A stretch of DNA of 64,000 nucleotides from Streptomyces misionensis (GCF_900104815.1 NZ_FNTD01000004.1:1612001-1676000), one strand, 5' to 3'. Shown: positions 22,502 through 32,075, numbered from the stretch's first letter. A program made the numbers and translations. Notes: a model not told the origin generated them from the sequence alone.

Positions 22502-22552
22502 GCTCGGCACGGCTCGCTTTCCGCACCCTCCGTCCCCTTCTGCGAGGTGCCC

Positions 22553-23857
22553 ATGAGCACGACCCCACCGCCGCCGGCCACCGCTCCTCCGGCCCAACAC
22601 ACCGAGCAGGACGACGCGTTCGGCTGGTTCCGCGACCTCGGCCCGCACGGGCGACGCGCGTTCGCCGGCGCGTTCGGCGGCTATGCCCTGGACTCCTACG
22701 ACTACTTCACGCTGCCGCTGAGCATGGTGGCGCTCTCCGCGTACTTCGGCCTGGACAGCGGCCAGACCGGTCTGTTCACCACCGTCACCCTGGTGGTCTC
22801 GGCCGTCGGCGGCGCCTTGGCGGGCGTGCTCGCCGACCGGGTGGGCCGGGTCCGGGCCCTGGTGCTCACGGTGCTCACCTACGCCGTGTTCACGGTGGCC
22901 TGCGGCTTCGCGCCCAGCTACGAGACGCTGCTGGTCTTCCGGGCGCTCCAGGGCCTCGGCTTCGGCGGCGAATGGGCGGTCGGGGCCATCCTGGTGGCCG
23001 AGTACGCCTCCGCCCGCCACCGGGGCCGTACGCTCGGCGCGGTCCAGAGCTCCTGGGCCGTCGGCTGGGCGCTGGCCGCCGTCGCCTACACGCTGGTCTT
23101 CTCCCTCGCGGGCGACGACCTGGCCTGGCGGGTCATGTTCTGGACCGGCGCGCTGCCCGCGCTGCTGGTGCTGTGGCTGCGGCGCAGCGTGCACGACGCC
23201 CCGGTGGCGCTGGCGGCCCGCGAACAGGACCCGCGGCGCGGCTCGTTCACCGCGATCTTCCGGCCGGGCCGCAACGGCGCCCCGGGCCTGCTGCGCACCA
23301 CGCTCCTGGCCTGCCTGCTGTCCACGGGCGTCCAGGGCGGCTACTACACGCTGGCCACCTGGGTGCCGACGTACCTCAAGACGGAACGCGGCCTGTCCGT
23401 GGTCGGCACCGGCGGCTACCTCGCCCTGCTGATCTCCGGCGCGTTCCTCGGCTACCTGACCGGTGGTCACCTCACCGACCGGCTCGGCCGGCGCGCCACC
23501 ATCTGGCTGTTCGCGCTGCTGTCGGCGGTGTGCGTGCTGGCGTACGCGCACATCCCGCAGGGCGCCGGCACGCTGCTCCTGGTGCTCGGTTTCCCGCTCG
23601 GCTTCTGCATGTCGGCGATCTTCAGCGGCTTCGGCTCCTACCTGAGCGAGCTGTACCCGACGGCGGTGCGCGGCACCGGACAGGGCTTCACGTACAACAC
23701 GGGCCGCGCGGTGGGCGCGGTCTTCCCGACCCTGGTGGGCTTCCTGGCCGACGGCTGGGGCGTGGGCGGTGCGCTGGTCTTCGGCGCGGTCGGCTACGGG
23801 CTCGCGGCACTGGCGCTGCTCGGACTGCCCGAGACGCGCGGGAAGGAACTGGCATGA
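22553..23857 (+). CDS. MFS transporter, likely for 5-oxoproline/D-glutamate-type acids
   Basis: A 434-aa 12-helix major facilitator. [17 protein letters not shown] in helix 1, [10 protein letters not shown] in loop 2-3 and the matching TDRLGRRA in loop 8-9 place it among organic-acid/sugar-acid MFS porters. ATG at 22553 is preferred over GTG 22547 because GAGG sits five to eight bases upstream. Its stop overlaps the next start (ATGA). First gene of the operon with a D-glutamate-cyclase-like enzyme and pxpABC, so it probably imports their substrate. Confidence 0.92.
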   Translation: MSTTPPPPATAPPAQHTEQDDAFGWFRDLGPHGRRAFAGAFGGYALDSYDYFTLPLSMVALSAYFGLDSGQTGLFTTVTLVVSAVGGALAGVLADRVGRVRALVLTVLTYAVFTVACGFAPSYETLLVFRALQGLGFGGEWAVGAILVAEYASARHRGRTLGAVQSSWAVGWALAAVAYTLVFSLAGDDLAWRVMFWTGALPALLVLWLRRSVHDAPVALAAREQDPRRGSFTAIFRPGRNGAPGLLRTTLLACLLSTGVQGGYYTLATWVPTYLKTERGLSVVGTGGYLALLISGAFLGYLTGGHLTDRLGRRATIWLFALLSAVCVLAYAHIPQGAGTLLLVLGFPLGFCMSAIFSGFGSYLSELYPTAVRGTGQGFTYNTGRAVGAVFPTLVGFLADGWGVGGALVFGAVGYGLAALALLGLPETRGKELA

Positions 23858-24693
23858 CAGGAATGCAGAGCACCGAGGACCGTCCCGTCACCACGGCCGA
23901 ACGACGGTCGCCCGACTGGAGCCCGCGCACCGCGCGCGCCCGGTTCCGCGCGGGCCTCGCCGGCCCCACGGCCGGGGTCGCGGCCGGCCACACCCAGGCC
24001 AACCTGATCGCGGTGCCCGCCGACTGGGCCTACGACATGCTGCTGTTCTGCCAGCGCAACCCCAAGCCCTGTCCGGTGCTGGACGTCACCGACGCCGGTT
24101 CCCCGGTGACGGTGCTCGCCGAGGGCGCGGACCTGCGCACCGATCTGCCGCGCTACCGGGTGTGGCAGGACGGCGAACTGGTCGACGAGCCCACCGACGT
24201 GCGCGCGTACTGGCGGGACGACCTGGTGGCGTTCCTGATCGGGTGCAGCTTCACCTTCGAGTGGGGACTGGTCCGGGCGGGCGTGCCGATCCGCCATGTC
24301 GAGCAGGGCCGCAACGTGCCGATGTACATCACCGACCGGCCGTGCCGCCCGGCGGGCCGGCTGAGCGGGCCGATGGTGGTGTCCATGCGCCCGGTGCCGC
24401 CGGGCCGGCTGGGCGCGGCGATCAAGGAGAGCAGCCTGCTGCCGGCCGTGCACGGCGGACCGGTGCACTGCGGGGACCCGGCGGGCCTCGGCATCGCCGA
24501 CCTCGGCCGGCCGGACTTCGGCGACCCGGTGACCGTCGAGGAGGACGAGATCCCGGTGTTCTGGGCCTGCGGGGTGACCCCCCAGGCGGCCGTGATGGCC
24601 TCCCGGCCGCCGTTCGCCATCACGCACGCGCCGGGCCAGATGTTCCTGACCGACGCGCGCGACGAGCAGTACCGGCTGGTCGGCATCGACTGA
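23854..24693 (+). CDS. DUF1445 putative hydro-lyase / D-glutamate cyclase-like protein
   Basis: A 279-aa DUF1445 (UPF0317) protein: [31 protein letters not shown], and [12 protein letters not shown] are typical blocks. The eukaryotic homologue (DGLUCY) converts D-glutamate to 5-oxo-D-proline, so beside pxpABC the parsimonious role is D-glutamate to 5-oxoproline to glutamate. The bacterial activity is inferred from homology and context. Four-base overlap with the transporter gene upstream. Confidence 0.88.
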   Translation: MTGMQSTEDRPVTTAERRSPDWSPRTARARFRAGLAGPTAGVAAGHTQANLIAVPADWAYDMLLFCQRNPKPCPVLDVTDAGSPVTVLAEGADLRTDLPRYRVWQDGELVDEPTDVRAYWRDDLVAFLIGCSFTFEWGLVRAGVPIRHVEQGRNVPMYITDRPCRPAGRLSGPMVVSMRPVPPGRLGAAIKESSLLPAVHGGPVHCGDPAGLGIADLGRPDFGDPVTVEEDEIPVFWACGVTPQAAVMASRPPFAITHAPGQMFLTDARDEQYRLVGID

Positions 24694-24743
24694 CCGCGCC
24701 GCGCCGAAAACGACCCGACGAACCGAAGGACACGGGAACGACC

Positions 24744-25502
24744 ATGACCGCGATCGATCTGAACGCCGACCTCGGCGAGGGCTTCGGCCGCTGGCGGCTC
24801 ACCGAGGACGAACAGCTGCTGTCCGTCGTCACCAGCGCCAACGTGGCCTGCGGCTTCCACGCCGGGGACGCGGCCACCATGCGCCGCGTCTGCGACCTGG
24901 CCGCCGAACGCGGGGTGACGATCGGCGCCCAGGTCTCCTACCGGGACCTCGCCGGGTTCGGACGGCGCGCGATGGAGGTGCCGCCCGCCGAACTGGCGGC
25001 CGAAGTTGCCTACCAGATAGGGGCGTTGGAGGTGTTCGCCCGGGCGGCCGGGGCCCGGGTGGCGTACGTCAAGCCGCACGGCGCGCTCTACAACCGGGTG
25101 GTGCACGACGAGGAGCAGGCCGGCGCGGTGATCGACGGCGTGCTGCTCGCGGACGCCACGCTGCCGGTGCTCGGCCTGCCCGGCTCCCGGCTGCTGGAAC
25201 TGGCCCGGAAGGCGGGCCTCGCGGCGGTGCCGGAGGCGTTCGCGGACCGCGCGTACACCGACGAGGGCACGCTGGTGCCGCGCGGCCGGGACGGCGCGGT
25301 GGTGAGCGACCCGGAGGCGGTCGTCGAGCGCTCGGTCGGGCTCGCGCGCTCCGGCGTGGTCACCTCGCACTCCGGCGCGCGCATCCAGGTGCACGCCCGC
25401 TCGCTGTGCCTGCACGGCGACACGCCCGGCGCGGTCGAGCTGGCCCGGCGGGTGCGGGCGCGCCTGGTGGCGGCGGGCGTGCGGGTGGAGGCCTTCGCAT
25501 GA
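24744..25502 (+). CDS. pxpA: 5-oxoprolinase subunit A (LamB/YcsF family)
   Basis: A 252-aa LamB/YcsF-family protein with NADLGEGFG at the N-terminus, VACGFHAGD and VKPHGALYN. PxpA with PxpB and PxpC forms the bacterial ATP-dependent 5-oxoprolinase that returns 5-oxo-L-proline to glutamate. Its stop overlaps the pxpB start (ATGA). Full length. Confidence 0.94.
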   Translation: MTAIDLNADLGEGFGRWRLTEDEQLLSVVTSANVACGFHAGDAATMRRVCDLAAERGVTIGAQVSYRDLAGFGRRAMEVPPAELAAEVAYQIGALEVFARAAGARVAYVKPHGALYNRVVHDEEQAGAVIDGVLLADATLPVLGLPGSRLLELARKAGLAAVPEAFADRAYTDEGTLVPRGRDGAVVSDPEAVVERSVGLARSGVVTSHSGARIQVHARSLCLHGDTPGAVELARRVRARLVAAGVRVEAFA

Positions 25503-26116
25503 GGGCGCTGCCCGTCGGGGAGGACGCGCTGCTGCTGGAGGTGGGCTCGGCCGAGGAGGTGCGGTCGCTGCACGCGGCGCTGCTGCGGCGCCGCGCGGCG
25601 GGCACGCTGGCCGTCCGGGAGATCGTGCCGGCCGCGCGCACGGTCCTGCTCGACGGGCTGCCCGACCCGGAGCGCTGGGTGTCCGAACTGACCTCGCCCA
25701 CCGAGGCGCCGCCCCCGGAGCGGGCGCTGCCGCCGGTGGAACTCCCGGTCCGCTACGACGGCCCCGACCTCGCGGCCGTCGCCGCGCACTGGCAGGTGTC
25801 CGAGCGGGAGGTGGCCCGCATCCACGCGGGCACCGAGTTCACGGTCGCCTTCTGCGGATTCGCACCCGGCTTCGGCTACCTCACCGGGCTCCCGGCCCGC
25901 TACGACGTCCCGCGCCGGGCCACACCGCGCACGGCGGTCCCGGCCGGCGCGGTCGCGCTCGCGGGACCGTACACCGGGGTGTACCCGCGCACCTCGCCCG
26001 GCGGCTGGCAACTGATCGGCACCACCGACGCCCTCCTGTGGGACCACACCCGCGACCCCGCCGCGCTGCTCTCCCCGGGCACACGCGTGCGGTTCGTCCC
26101 GGTGGCGGACCGGTGA
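25499..26116 (+). CDS. pxpB: 5-oxoprolinase subunit B (KipI family)
   Basis: A 205-aa KipI/allophanate-hydrolase-subunit-1-like protein. The diagnostic stretch FCGFAPGFGYLTGLP and a later GGWQLIGTT are present. Part of the PxpABC complex; historically named for inhibition of the sporulation kinase KinA in Bacillus, but the pxpA-B-C order here argues for the metabolic role. Confidence 0.94.
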   Translation: MRALPVGEDALLLEVGSAEEVRSLHAALLRRRAAGTLAVREIVPAARTVLLDGLPDPERWVSELTSPTEAPPPERALPPVELPVRYDGPDLAAVAAHWQVSEREVARIHAGTEFTVAFCGFAPGFGYLTGLPARYDVPRRATPRTAVPAGAVALAGPYTGVYPRTSPGGWQLIGTTDALLWDHTRDPAALLSPGTRVRFVPVADR

Positions 26117-26150
26117 GCGGCGGGCCGGACGCCGGATTGGTGGAGGAGTC

Positions 26151-27020
26151 ATGACCGACCGTGCTCTCGTCGTCGTACGACCCGGGGCGCTCACCACCGT
26201 GCAGGACCTCGGGCGGCCGGGGTACGCGCACCTCGGGGTGCCCCGCTCCGGGGCGCTGGACCCCGGGGCGGCGGCGCTCGTCAACCGGCTGACCGGGAAC
26301 CCGCCGGACGCGGCCGTGCTGGAGACGACGGTCGACGGCTGTGCCCTGCGCGCCCGTTCCACGGTGACCGTGGCGGTCGGCGGGGCGCCCTGCCCGGTGA
26401 CGGTGGGCGGCCGGCCGGCGCCCTGGGGCGCGCCCGTCGTGGTCCCGGCCGGTGCGCTCCTGGAGGTGGGCGCGGCGGTGGCCGGGGTGCGCTGCTACGT
26501 CGCCGTGCGCGGCGGCATCGCCGTGGAGCCGGTGCTCGGCAGCCGCGCCACCGATCTGCTGTCGGGTCTGGGCCCGGCCCCGCTCGCCGAGGGCACGGTG
26601 CTGCCGCTGGGCCGGCCGGCCGGGCCGCCCGCGCGCGTGGACGGGGCGCCGCAGCCGGGCCCGCCCGCCGAGCTGGTGCTGCGGGTGACGCCGGGGCCGC
26701 GCGCGGACTGGTTCACCGCGCGGGCGCTGCGCGATCTGGCCACGCGCGCCTACCGGGTGTCCCCGGCGAGCAACCGCATCGGCCTGCGCACCGAGGGCCC
26801 GGCCCTGGAGCGGGCCCGGGACGCCGAACTCCCCAGCGAGGGCATGGTGCTGGGCGCCGTGCAGGTACCGCCGGACGGCCGCCCGGTGGTCTTCCTGGCC
26901 GACCATCCGACCACCGGTGGCTACCCGGTGATCGCGGTGGTCCGGCCGACCGACCTCGCGGCAGCGGCCCAGGCGGTGCCGGGGACGCCGGTGCGGTTCG
27001 TGCCGGTGCGACGGTGGTGA
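26151..27020 (+). CDS. pxpC: 5-oxoprolinase subunit C (KipA / biotin-dependent carboxyltransferase-like)
   Basis: A 289-aa protein of the allophanate-hydrolase-subunit-2 family: TVQDLGRPGYAHLGVPRSG at the N-terminus, SPASNRIGLR, and FLADHPTTGGYPVIAVV near the C-terminus. Completes PxpABC. GGAGG lies six bases before the ATG and it starts 34 bases after pxpB. Confidence 0.94.
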   Translation: MTDRALVVVRPGALTTVQDLGRPGYAHLGVPRSGALDPGAAALVNRLTGNPPDAAVLETTVDGCALRARSTVTVAVGGAPCPVTVGGRPAPWGAPVVVPAGALLEVGAAVAGVRCYVAVRGGIAVEPVLGSRATDLLSGLGPAPLAEGTVLPLGRPAGPPARVDGAPQPGPPAELVLRVTPGPRADWFTARALRDLATRAYRVSPASNRIGLRTEGPALERARDAELPSEGMVLGAVQVPPDGRPVVFLADHPTTGGYPVIAVVRPTDLAAAAQAVPGTPVRFVPVRRW

Positions 27021-27117
27021 GCGATCAGCCGGCCCCGCCCGCACGCCGGCCGGAGCCCGCCTCCGAGCGACGGCCCCGCTTCCCTCGACCCGCCCCCGCC
27101 CGGAACCCCCGCTCCGC

Positions 27118-27981
27118 TCACCCCGCACCCGCCCCCGCCCGGGCCGCCCCCCGCTCCCGTTCCGGCAAGGCCGCCAGCGCCGCGGACACCGCGGCCGCCG
27201 ACTCCAGGTCGAGGCGGGCCGTGGTGCCCCGGGCGCGGTGACGCAGTTCCCCGGCGGCCAGGCGCAGCAGCTGGGGCAGCAGGTCGCGGCAGCGCCGGGC
27301 CACCCAGGCGGTGCCCGCGGTGGCGAGCCAGCGCAGGCTCGCGCCCCGGGTCGGCGCGGGGAACTCCGGTTCGGGCGAAGGGGGTCGGCCGGTCGCCCGG
27401 CCCGCCTCGGTGAGCAGGGCGTGGAAGCGGACGGCGAGCTGCCGGTGCCCGCGCTCCCCGGGGTGCAGCCGGTCGGCGCTCCACAGGGCCCGGTCGGCGA
27501 TCCAGGCGTGGTCCGCCGCGTGCAGATGGACGGCGCCGTACCGCTCGGACAGGGCGTGCACGACCGCGTTGACCGCGCGCTGCCGGCGGGCCAGCGGACG
27601 GGCCAGGGCACCGGGCAGGCCGAGCATCGCGCCGGGGTCGGGCAGGCACGCGGTGAGCAGGGTGGCGCCCTGGCCGGCGCAGGCCGCGTAGACCCGGTCG
27701 AGGCGGGCGGTCACCGCGTGGATGTCGAAGGTGTGGCGCAGGGTGTCGTTGACGCCGACGACCACCGCGACCAGGTCCGGGCGCAGGGCGAGGGCGGTCG
27801 GGGTCTGTCCTTCCAGCACGTCCCGGGTCTGCGCCCCGCCGGTCGCGAGGTTGGTGAACTCGGTGTCCGGGCCGAGCGAGGCCGCGAGCAGCGCGGCCCA
27901 GCCCCGCCGGCCCGCGCCGACGGGGTCGCCCACGCCCTCGGTGAGCGAGTCCCCGAGGGCGACGAAGCGGACGGGCCTCAT
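27118..27981 (-). CDS. SGNH/GDSL-family esterase-like hydrolase, cytoplasmic
   Basis: A 287-aa protein with SGNH blocks: GDSLTEG (catalytic Ser, residue 11), Gly in NLATGGAQT, GVND, and DRLHPGERGH (Asp and His). No signal peptide, so it acts in the cytosol, unlike the secreted members. It is the last gene of a glycosyltransferase operon and overlaps the GT4 gene before it by four bases, so it may deacylate or acylate a glycolipid intermediate; the substrate is unknown. Confidence 0.88.
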   Translation of the reverse strand: MRPVRFVALGDSLTEGVGDPVGAGRRGWAALLAASLGPDTEFTNLATGGAQTRDVLEGQTPTALALRPDLVAVVVGVNDTLRHTFDIHAVTARLDRVYAACAGQGATLLTACLPDPGAMLGLPGALARPLARRQRAVNAVVHALSERYGAVHLHAADHAWIADRALWSADRLHPGERGHRQLAVRFHALLTEAGRATGRPPSPEPEFPAPTRGASLRWLATAGTAWVARRCRDLLPQLLRLAAGELRHRARGTTARLDLESAAAVSAALAALPERERGAARAGAGAG

Positions 27982-29153
27982 GCCACGCCCTCCGGCACCG
28001 CGCGCCGGGGGCCCGCCGGGTGCGGCGGCCGCGCGTCATGGGCGGCGAGGAACGCCCGCACGGCCGTGTCCCAGCCGAAGCACTCCGCCCGCGCCCGGGC
28101 CGCCTCGCGCCGCTCGGGCTCGGGGCGCTCCAGGAGCAGCTCGACGGCGTCGGCGAACGCCTCGCCGCGGTCGGCGGCGCTCGCCCCGGCCGACCCGATG
28201 ACCTCGGGCAGCGCGGAGGAGGTGCTGGCCACCACGGGCGTGCCGCAGGCCATGGCCTCCAGGGCGGCGAGCCCGAAGGTCTCGGCGGGCCCCGGCGCGA
28301 GGGCGAGGTCGGCGGTGGCCTGGAGGGCGCCGAGCGCGGACCGGTCGAAGAGGTGCCCGAGGAAGGTCACCGGCAGCCCCCGTTCCCGGGCGCGCTGCTC
28401 CAGCCGGGGCCGCAGCGGCCCGTCCCCCGCGACCACCAGCACCGCCGGGCGGCCGCGCCGTACCAGCGTCTCCAGGGCGTCCAGGGCGGTGCCGGGGCGC
28501 TTCTCCACCGACAGCCGGGAGCACAGCACCAGCAGTGCCTCGCCGTCGCGCGCGTGCCGGGTGCGCAGTCCGGGGTCGCGCAGCGCGGGGTGGCGTTCCA
28601 CCAGGTCGACGCCCAGGGGGGCGCGTACGACGTTGCGCGCGCCGATGCGGACGAACTCGCGCTCGGCGTACTCGGTGGTGCACACCACCCGCGAATAGAC
28701 GTGCGCGGTACGGGTGTTGAGGGCGTCGGCGGCCCGCCGGGAGAGGTTCTCGGACAGGCCCCAGGTGCGCAGCACCCCGTCGGTGGTCTCGTGGGAGACC
28801 ATCACGGCGGGCACCCGCGCCCGGCGGGCCCAGCGGCCGGTCCAGCGCAGGGTGGTCCGGTCGGAGACCTCCAGGCGGTCCGGCGCCAGGTCCTCCAGGA
28901 GGGCGGCCACCCGCCGCCGGTCGGTCAGCACGCGGTAGCCGCCGGTGCCGGGGAGCAGCGGGCCGGGCAGGGTGATGACCCGGCCCTGTTCGGTGTCGGT
29001 GTCGGTGTGCCGGGCGCCGGGCACGATCAGCACCGGTTCGTGGCCCGCCGCCCGGAAGCCCTTGCCGAGCTCGCGCAGGGCGGTGCGCAGGCCCCCGGAG
29101 GCGGGCGCGACGAAGTTGGCGAGCCGGACGATGCGCAGCGGCCGGGCGGTCAT
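27978..29153 (-). CDS. GT4-family glycosyltransferase
   Basis: A 391-aa retaining glycosyltransferase with GT-B fold. N-terminal APASGGLRTAL glycine-rich acceptor region, LSVEKRPG in the second domain and the donor-binding E-x7-E motif in PAETFGLAALEA. No membrane segment. Overlaps both neighbours by four bases (ATGA), so the three genes form one tightly coupled unit. Confidence 0.9.
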   Translation of the reverse strand: MTARPLRIVRLANFVAPASGGLRTALRELGKGFRAAGHEPVLIVPGARHTDTDTEQGRVITLPGPLLPGTGGYRVLTDRRRVAALLEDLAPDRLEVSDRTTLRWTGRWARRARVPAVMVSHETTDGVLRTWGLSENLSRRAADALNTRTAHVYSRVVCTTEYAEREFVRIGARNVVRAPLGVDLVERHPALRDPGLRTRHARDGEALLVLCSRLSVEKRPGTALDALETLVRRGRPAVLVVAGDGPLRPRLEQRARERGLPVTFLGHLFDRSALGALQATADLALAPGPAETFGLAALEAMACGTPVVASTSSALPEVIGSAGASAADRGEAFADAVELLLERPEPERREAARARAECFGWDTAVRAFLAAHDARPPHPAGPRRAVPEGVA

Positions 29154-30277
29154 GCGGCCACCGCCGTCCGGCGCGCGGCGAGGACGTCGCCGTAGTGGCC
29201 GATCAGCCGGTCCCCGACGGCGGCCCAGGTGCGGCCCTCGACCAGGGCGCGGGCGGCGGCGCCGAACGCGGCGCGGCGCGCGGGGTCGGCGGCCAGGGCG
29301 CGGACGGCGCCTCGGACGGCGTCGGCGTCGCGGGGCGGCACGAGCAGTCCGGTCCGGCCGTGGTCGACCAGGTCGAGGGGGCCGCCGGTGGCCGGCGCGA
29401 CCACCGGGACGCCGCTGGCCATGGCCTCCTGCACGGTCTGGCAGAAGGTCTCGAAGGGCCCGGTGTGCGCGAACAGGTCCAGCGAGGCGAAGATCCGGGC
29501 GAGGTCGTCACCGGTGCGCCTGCCGAGGAAGACGGCGCCGGGCAGGGCCTCGGCCAGCTGGTCGTGGCTGGGTCCGTCGCCGACGACGACGAGCCGGACG
29601 CCGTCCAGGCCGCAGACGCCGGCGAGCAGTTCGACGTGCTTCTCGGGGGCGAGCCGGCCGACGTAGCCGACGAGCAGCTCGCCGTTCGGGGCGAGTTCAC
29701 GGCGCAGCGCCTCGTCCCGGCGATCTGGCCGAAAACGTACGGTGTCCACGCCCCGCGGCCACAGCCGCACCCGGGGCACGCCGTGCTCCGCCAGGTCGCG
29801 CAGAGCGGCGCTGGAGGGGGCCAGGGTGCGGTCGGCGGCGGCGTGCACGGAGCGGATGCGGCGCCAGGCGGCGGCCTCTCCGGCGCCCATGTAGGTGCGG
29901 GCGTAACCGGCGAGGTCGGTCTGGTAGACGGCGACGGCGGGCAGGCCGAGCCGGGCGGCGGCGGCCATGCCCCGCACGCCGAGGACGAAGGGGCTGGCGA
30001 GGTGGACCACGTCGGGGCGGTGGGTGACGAGGGCCGCGGCCAGGCGCCGGCTGGGCAGGGCGACGCGCACCTGGGGGTAGCCGGGGAGCGGGAGGGAGGG
30101 GATCCGGACGACGGGACACGGGGCGTCCGTGTCGGGGCCGCTGCCCGGGGCGGGGGCGGGGGCGACGACGAGCGGGTGGTGACCGCGATCTACGAGGTGC
30201 CGGGCGGTCTGGAGCGCGCAGTGGGCCACGCCGTTCACATCGGGGGGAAAGGATTCGGTCACGATGACGACACGCAT
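29150..30277 (-). CDS. GT4-family mannosyltransferase-like glycosyltransferase
   Basis: A 375-aa GT4 enzyme. ESFPPDVNGVAHCALQTARHL at the N-terminus, GRLAPEKHVELLAG and the E-x7-E donor motif GPFETFCQTVQEA resemble actinobacterial GDP-mannose-dependent alpha-mannosyltransferases acting on glycolipids (PimB/MgtA group). First gene of the GT4-GT4-SGNH operon. The ATG is six bases from a -10-like box, so the mRNA is probably leaderless; no Shine-Dalgarno precedes it. Donor and acceptor not determined. Confidence 0.9.
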   Translation of the reverse strand: MRVVIVTESFPPDVNGVAHCALQTARHLVDRGHHPLVVAPAPAPGSGPDTDAPCPVVRIPSLPLPGYPQVRVALPSRRLAAALVTHRPDVVHLASPFVLGVRGMAAAARLGLPAVAVYQTDLAGYARTYMGAGEAAAWRRIRSVHAAADRTLAPSSAALRDLAEHGVPRVRLWPRGVDTVRFRPDRRDEALRRELAPNGELLVGYVGRLAPEKHVELLAGVCGLDGVRLVVVGDGPSHDQLAEALPGAVFLGRRTGDDLARIFASLDLFAHTGPFETFCQTVQEAMASGVPVVAPATGGPLDLVDHGRTGLLVPPRDADAVRGAVRALAADPARRAAFGAAARALVEGRTWAAVGDRLIGHYGDVLAARRTAVAA

Positions 30278-30283
30278 ACGGGT

Positions 30284-30314
30284 GTTGTCGCCGCGCCGGA
30301 CGTGGCCACGTCAA
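30284..30314 (-). promoter_or_regulatory. Putative leaderless promoter of the glycosyltransferase operon
   Basis: On the minus strand TTGACG (30314-30309), a 19-bp spacer and GACAAC (30289-30284) precede the ATG at 30277 by six bases. No ribosome site exists between, supporting a leaderless mRNA. Confidence 0.5.
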
Positions 30315-30501
30315 CGTCGATCTTTCCGCGCGGGGAACGTCCCGTGAGCGTTGTGCTCCGCGCCCGCACGGGCCAGACGGCGTCCATGACCGCCTGGCCC
30401 GCGGGTCGTCCGGCGTTCACACGGCGGGCGCTCCGGTGACCGGCCGGCCGGTCACGGGGGACTCGTCCGGCGCGTCGGCGCCCCGCCCCGGCGGGTGCCC
30501 C

Positions 30502-31920
30502 TCAGCCCGCGGCGAGGTCGGGCCCGAAGCGGCTGCGCACCGCCGTCTGCACCTCGTCCTCCTCGGCCGGGTCGGCGGCGAGGCGGCGCAGGCGCTCCAC
30601 GACCCGGTTGTCGCCGGTCTCGGCGTGCCGGGCGGCGAGCTCGCGGGTGGTCTCCTCGCAGTCCCAGAGGCATTCGACGGCGAAGCCGGTGGCGAAGGAG
30701 GGGTCGGTGGCGGCGAGCGCGCGGGCGGCCCGGCCCCGCAGATGGGAGGAGGCGGTCTCGCGGTAGACGTGGCGCAGCACCGGTGCCGCGCAGGCGATGC
30801 CGAGGCGTCCGGCGCCGTCGACCAGGGTCCACAGGGTGGGCGCGTCGGGGCCCTCGCCCCGCACGGCCTCGCGCAGGGCGTCGAGGACGAGCGGGCCGTC
30901 CTGGACGCCGCCCCGGCAGGCGAGCACGCGTCCGGCGGCGGCGCCGAGCGCGTCGGGCCGCTGGACCCAGCCGCGTGCCCGGTCCACGGCGGCGACGCCG
31001 CGCATCCGTTCGAAGGCGTCGACGGCGGCTTCCACGACGACCGCGGTCCCGTCGGCGACCGCGCCCTCGATCAGGCCGAGCACCTCGGGATCGTTGCCGT
31101 CGGCGAGATAGCGCAGGGCGGTGCAGCGGGCGCCGTCGGTGCCGGTACGGGCCGCCTCGACGATCTCCGGCCGGTCCTCGGGGCCGGCCACCGCGGTCAG
31201 ACAGCGGGCGGCGGGCACATGGAGGGCGGCGCCGCGCTCCAGGCCCTGCTGGGCCCACTCGAAGACGGCGCGCACGCTCCAGCCGGGGCGGGGCCCGGTC
31301 GGCCGCATCTGCCGCTGCCAGCGGTCGAAGCAGCCGGCCTCGTGGGCGGCCCGCACCCGCGCGCCGATCCAGTCGCGCGAGTCCTCCGCCCACAGCCGCC
31401 AGGGCCGGGGCTCGAAGGCGTCGCGCACGGCGGTGGCCAGCTCGGCCTCGCCCTCGGGGCCGGCGGGGAAGCGGGCGAGCACGGGGGCGGCGAGGGCGCG
31501 CAGGCCCGCGTCGTCGTCGCGCAGCGCCAGCTCGTCCAGTGCCCAGGCCCAGTTGGCGCCCTGGGCTGCGTAGCGGCGCAGCAGGTCGAGCGCGTCCCGG
31601 CGGCCGTAGGAGGCGAGGTGTCCGAGCACGGCCAGCGCGAGGCCGGTGCGGGACTCCTCGGTGTCCAGGTGGTCCTCGGGGTCGAAGAGGTGTGCCTCGA
31701 CGGCGTCCAGTTCGCCGTTGAGGTCGAGGAAGAGCCGGGCGTAGTAGAGGGAGCGGTTCTCCACCTGCCAGTCGTGGCGGGGATCGCGCAGGACACAGTG
31801 GTTCAGGGCCGTGAGCGCCTCCGCCCGGGGGGCGGTGAGCGCGTGCAGCGTGCCGTCGCCGCGGCCCCGCTGGAGCAGGCCGAGCAGCGTGCCGCTGGGC
31901 GCTATGACCGGATCGAACAT
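30502..31920 (-). CDS. HEAT-repeat (armadillo-type) protein
   Basis: A 472-aa soluble protein built of about ten paired-helix repeats, for example the residues around ALAVLGHLASYGRRDALDLL and AARALAATDPSFATGFAVE. Such HEAT/PBS-lyase-like repeats mediate protein binding; no catalytic domain is visible. ATG at 31920 is preferred because GAGG lies nine bases upstream; an upstream GTG at 31935 contains that site. A 19-codon ORF precedes it by 46 bases on the same strand. Confidence 0.82.
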   Translation of the reverse strand: MFDPVIAPSGTLLGLLQRGRGDGTLHALTAPRAEALTALNHCVLRDPRHDWQVENRSLYYARLFLDLNGELDAVEAHLFDPEDHLDTEESRTGLALAVLGHLASYGRRDALDLLRRYAAQGANWAWALDELALRDDDAGLRALAAPVLARFPAGPEGEAELATAVRDAFEPRPWRLWAEDSRDWIGARVRAAHEAGCFDRWQRQMRPTGPRPGWSVRAVFEWAQQGLERGAALHVPAARCLTAVAGPEDRPEIVEAARTGTDGARCTALRYLADGNDPEVLGLIEGAVADGTAVVVEAAVDAFERMRGVAAVDRARGWVQRPDALGAAAGRVLACRGGVQDGPLVLDALREAVRGEGPDAPTLWTLVDGAGRLGIACAAPVLRHVYRETASSHLRGRAARALAATDPSFATGFAVECLWDCEETTRELAARHAETGDNRVVERLRRLAADPAEEDEVQTAVRSRFGPDLAAG

Positions 31921-31966
31921 GGGAAACAGCCTCACATCAAGCGTCGACGCAACCGGGGAGCATGCA

Positions 31967-32026
31967 TTACCTGGCCGCGTGACACAACGTCGGAGCGCCC
32001 GCCGTCTCTTGCTTGCTGTAGACCAT
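31967..32026 (-). CDS. Candidate 19-aa leader peptide upstream of the HEAT-repeat gene
   Basis: ATG at 32026 preceded by GAGAGG and AGAGAG; 19 codons (MVYSKQETAGAPTLCHAAR) then TAA at 31967-31969. It ends 46 bases before the HEAT gene start. Codon and SD quality are better than in the shadow frames here, but its expression is untested. It could be a regulatory uORF. Confidence 0.4.
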   Translation of the reverse strand: MVYSKQETAGAPTLCHAAR

Positions 32027-32054
32027 TTCTCTCTGCCTCTCGTCGGTGGCCCAT

Positions 32055-32075
32055 GCGGACCGCATCACGGTCCGC
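32055..32075. promoter_or_regulatory. Inverted repeat upstream of the leader ORF
   Basis: GCGGACCG-CATCA-CGGTCCGC, 8-bp perfect arms with a five-base centre, 29 bases upstream of the leader ORF start. May be an operator or an RNA hairpin in the HEAT-gene leader. Confidence 0.4.
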
